Shown one piece after another: positions 5,283 to 7,407 of a DNA stretch of 7,407 bases. This DNA comes from an uncultured Asticcacaulis sp. (GTDB taxonomy: Bacteria > Pseudomonadota > Alphaproteobacteria > Caulobacterales > Caulobacteraceae), in contig CAMLIY010000155.1 in assembly GCA_946480125.1 (NCBI GenBank), positions 1-7,407 on the forward strand, given 5' to 3'. The stretch's first letter is position 1, and every line of letters begins with the position of its first letter. The position numbers and the translations under genes were made by a program. A model generated the notes under the pieces. It made no database searches, was not told the DNA's origin, and was given only the letters and a program-made list of their open reading frames with translations.

Positions 5283-6284
5283 TTAAAGCGGCATTTCGTC
5301 TTCATCATCACGCAGGCGATCCCTGAACATCGCCCGCGTGACCGAGACAGCGATAATCAATGGCGCCAAAAGACTGACATAGACCATACGCCAGAATCCC
5401 TTGCCCTTTGCGCGCTTGTTAAAATAGTAAATCAGGCCATTCCCTTTGTTGCGCTCGACAAACACCGGCTCAACACGCGAGGTATGACCTTCGTGGACCA
5501 CTTCGGCATTGGGATGAAACAACACAGTGCCACCCATTTCACGGACACGCCAGCACAGGTCAACATCTTCAACATGCAAAAAGAAATTACTGTCGAACCC
5601 TTTCAGACGACTGAAATCCTGACGGGAAACGGCGAAGCAGGCGCCTGAAATCGTCGGCACGGGAACAGGGGTGCTGGGTAACGGCTGATCCTCGTAATGA
5701 ATTTCGTACTTGGCCCATCCCTGCACATATTTCGACAATTGCAACAAAGAAACGAGGGTGGTGAAAGGTGTTACCTCACCTCTACGCGCCCCTCGCTGCT
5801 CGGTCATGTCCGGGTTCAGCAGACGGGCGCCGACGAGACAGGGAATGGGCTGATTGGCCGCCGCTTGAACCAGTTTACGCGTGCAATCCGGTTGCAACAG
5901 GGCATCAGGATTGAGAAAAACGAGCCAGGGCTGGGTCGCGAGATGCGCCCCCAGATTTGCCGCCTTGGCAAAACCAATATTGCCCTGCCCCTGTACCAGC
6001 AGGATATGATCGTGCTCGTCCTTCAGGTCGCGCAAGCGCTGCTCGACCTTTTCTGAACTGCCATTGTCAATAATAATAAACTGCTTGACTTTAGGATCAT
6101 TCAGCACCCGGCCAATGCTGTCGAAAAGCACCTTGCCTGTGTGGAAAACGACCATGATCAGGGTAACGCCGTCCCTGTCATCTCCAGGCGCCATTTCGAG
6201 ATGCTGCACAAAATATTGCGCTTCGCTGGTGGCCAGCTTGCGTTCTTTCAGCATCTCGATGATGGAGGGCGGCAGAGCGGTCAT
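5283..6284 (-). CDS. GT2 glycosyltransferase, rhamnosyltransferase-like
   Basis: A 333-residue enzyme. A helical N-terminal extension (about 1-38) precedes the GT-A domain: TLIMVVFHTGK (41-51), FIIIDNGSSE (69-78), GNIGFAKAANLG (101-112), the metal-binding FLNPDALL (123-130), SGACFAVSRQDF (213-224) and the acceptor-side signature FFLHVEDVDLCWRVRE (234-249) followed by HPNAEVVHEGHTS. This order is that of WbbL/rhamnosyltransferase-like GT2 enzymes, which add a sugar to lipid-linked O-antigen, capsule or other cell-surface glycans. A hydrophobic segment at 297-316 followed by a charged tail (RDRLRDDEDE) may anchor it to the membrane. Its ATG (6284-6282) overlaps the thrS TGA in a TGATG junction, with an AAGGAA Shine-Dalgarno inside the end of thrS, so translation is probably coupled to thrS. 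The sugar and the acceptor are not predictable. Confidence 0.9.
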   Translation of the reverse strand: MTALPPSIIEMLKERKLATSEAQYFVQHLEMAPGDDRDGVTLIMVVFHTGKVLFDSIGRVLNDPKVKQFIIIDNGSSEKVEQRLRDLKDEHDHILLVQGQGNIGFAKAANLGAHLATQPWLVFLNPDALLQPDCTRKLVQAAANQPIPCLVGARLLNPDMTEQRGARRGEVTPFTTLVSLLQLSKYVQGWAKYEIHYEDQPLPSTPVPVPTISGACFAVSRQDFSRLKGFDSNFFLHVEDVDLCWRVREMGGTVLFHPNAEVVHEGHTSRVEPVFVERNKGNGLIYYFNKRAKGKGFWRMVYVSLLAPLIIAVSVTRAMFRDRLRDDEDEMPL

Positions 6285-7407
6285 CAGCTTTCCTTACTGT
6301 CCTTGAGATCCGGCGGCGTGGCATCCTCACTCAGCTTTTGCACCGCATCGGCAATGCTGAGAATGGTTTGCCCTTCGGAACCGAGGAAGCGCAGGGCCAC
6401 TTCGCCGGTTTCGGCTTCCTTGCGCCCAACGACCGCGATTACCGGCACCTTGGCCAGTGAGTGCTCGCGGACCTTGTAGTTGATCTTCTCGTTGCGCAGA
6501 TCGGCCTCGACGCGCAAGCCCGCCTTGCGCAGCGCTTCGACCACGGATTCCGCGTACGGGTTGGCATCCGAGGTGATCGGCGCGACCACGACCTGCACCG
6601 GCGCCAGCCACAACGGGAAGCGGCCGGCATAGTTTTCGATCATGATGCCGATAAAGCGTTCGAACGAGCCGAGGATCGCGCGGTGAAGCATGACCGGACG
6701 TTGCCGAGACCCATCCTCGGCGACATATTCGGCTTCCAGGCGTTCCGGCAGGACATAGTCGAGTTGCAGCGTGCCGCAGGTCCATTCACGGCCGATGGCG
6801 TCCTTGACGATGAAGTCGAGCTTGGGCGCGTAAAAGGCGCCGTCACCTTCGGCGATGATGGGTTCGACGCCGGCCTGGCGAGCAGCTTCGGCCAGCATGC
6901 CTTCGGCCTTGTCCCAGAACTCATCCGAGCCGGCGCGCGTTTCGGGGCGCGTGGCCAGGTTGATATAGGCGGTTTCCATGCCCAGGTCGGCGTGGATCAT
7001 CTTGGTCAGGCGAACAAACTTTTCCGTTTCCTCTACGATCTGGTCTTCGCGGCAGAAGATGTGGGCGTCGTCCTGGGTAAAGCCGCGCACGCGCATCAGG
7101 CCATGCAGCGAACCGGACGGCTCATAGCGGTGACAGGCGCCGAACTCGGCCATCCGCATTGGCAGCTCTTTATACGAGCGCAGGCCCACCTTGAAAATCT
7201 GGACGTGGCCGGGGCAGTTCATCGGCTTGAGCGACAGGGTTTCGCCTTCAACCGTTTCGCACACGAACATATTCGGGCGATATTTCTCCCAGTGGCCGGA
7301 TTTTTCCCAGAAGGTGCGGTCGAGCACCTGCGGCGTCTTGACCTCTACATAACCGGCGGCATCGAGACGGCGGCGCATATAGGCTTCCAGCGTGCGCCAG
7401 AGCTGCC
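6284..7407 (-). CDS. thrS: Threonyl-tRNA synthetase, C-terminal part
   Basis: Leftward gene cut by the right edge; 373 codons plus stop are visible, starting inside the catalytic domain ([15 protein letters not shown]). It ligates threonine to tRNA-Thr. Visible class II features: motif 2 region [28 protein letters not shown], and the three zinc ligands that recognise threonine, in KPMNCPGH (Cys63 of the fragment), DDAHIF (His115) and VMLHRAI (His241), the last within motif 3 ([13 protein letters not shown]). The anticodon-binding domain starts near fragment residue 269 and contains [16 protein letters not shown] and [16 protein letters not shown] family member is about 640-660 residues, so the TGS and editing domains and the start codon lie outside. 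No intrinsic terminator follows, and the stop overlaps the next start, so transcription must continue into the GT2 gene. Confidence 0.97.
   Translation of the reverse strand, partial: QLWRTLEAYMRRRLDAAGYVEVKTPQVLDRTFWEKSGHWEKYRPNMFVCETVEGETLSLKPMNCPGHVQIFKVGLRSYKELPMRMAEFGACHRYEPSGSLHGLMRVRGFTQDDAHIFCREDQIVEETEKFVRLTKMIHADLGMETAYINLATRPETRAGSDEFWDKAEGMLAEAARQAGVEPIIAEGDGAFYAPKLDFIVKDAIGREWTCGTLQLDYVLPERLEAEYVAEDGSRQRPVMLHRAILGSFERFIGIMIENYAGRFPLWLAPVQVVVAPITSDANPYAESVVEALRKAGLRVEADLRNEKINYKVREHSLAKVPVIAVVGRKEAETGEVALRFLGSEGQTILSIADAVQKLSEDATPPDLKDSKES

Noticed and set aside
6327..6785. Leftward frame in another phase of thrS
   Set aside because: It is an Arg/Gly/Ala-rich out-of-frame translation of thrS; the true frame matches threonyl-tRNA synthetase throughout.

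Overview
The window looks like a chromosomal segment of an alphaproteobacterium, probably in or near Caulobacterales (an Asticcacaulis/Caulobacter-like organism). This rests on the PHB-type PhaR regulator divergent from a biosynthetic thiolase, the general protein character and a moderately high GC content. The genus is a guess. I see no insertion sequence, prophage, CRISPR array, tRNA or rRNA.

Left part (1-1843): a polyhydroxyalkanoate (PHA) control locus. The 5' part of an acetyl-CoA acetyltransferase gene (phaA) runs leftward off the edge. Divergent from it, across a 394-base spacer rich in TGC/GCA palindromes, is phaR, which encodes the PHA-responsive repressor. A hairpin terminator follows phaR. 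After it lies a small, basic, disordered-looking 97-residue protein with a conserved-looking C-terminal half and no known function.

Middle (1844-2189): a 346-base stretch with no obvious long gene. It holds a possible 35-residue membrane microprotein (GTG start) whose Shine-Dalgarno sequence is buried in a 9-bp hairpin. After that come three consecutive inverted repeats, and then an intrinsic terminator that serves the leftward gene on the right and contains that gene's stop codon.

Right part (2162-7407): an envelope glycosylation locus. A leftward pair encodes a polyprenyl-phosphate glycosyltransferase (GT2, DPM1/ArnC-like but without C-terminal membrane helices) and a four-helix membrane protein. 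Divergent from the pair is a 573-residue ArnT/PMT-like GT-C glycosyltransferase. The likely logic is that the GT2 enzyme charges undecaprenyl phosphate with a sugar on the cytoplasmic side and the GT-C enzyme moves that sugar to an acceptor (lipid A, another glycolipid or a protein) on the periplasmic side. A 15-base palindrome sits between the divergent starts. The GT-C gene converges, 3 bases apart, on a second GT2 gene (rhamnosyltransferase-like). That gene overlaps the end of thrS (threonyl-tRNA synthetase, cut by the right edge) in a TGATG junction, so the two are probably translationally coupled.

The most interesting items are the GT2/four-helix/GT-C module, the SD-sequestering hairpin with its microprotein, the structured 2042-2127 region, and the palindrome-rich phaA-phaR control region.
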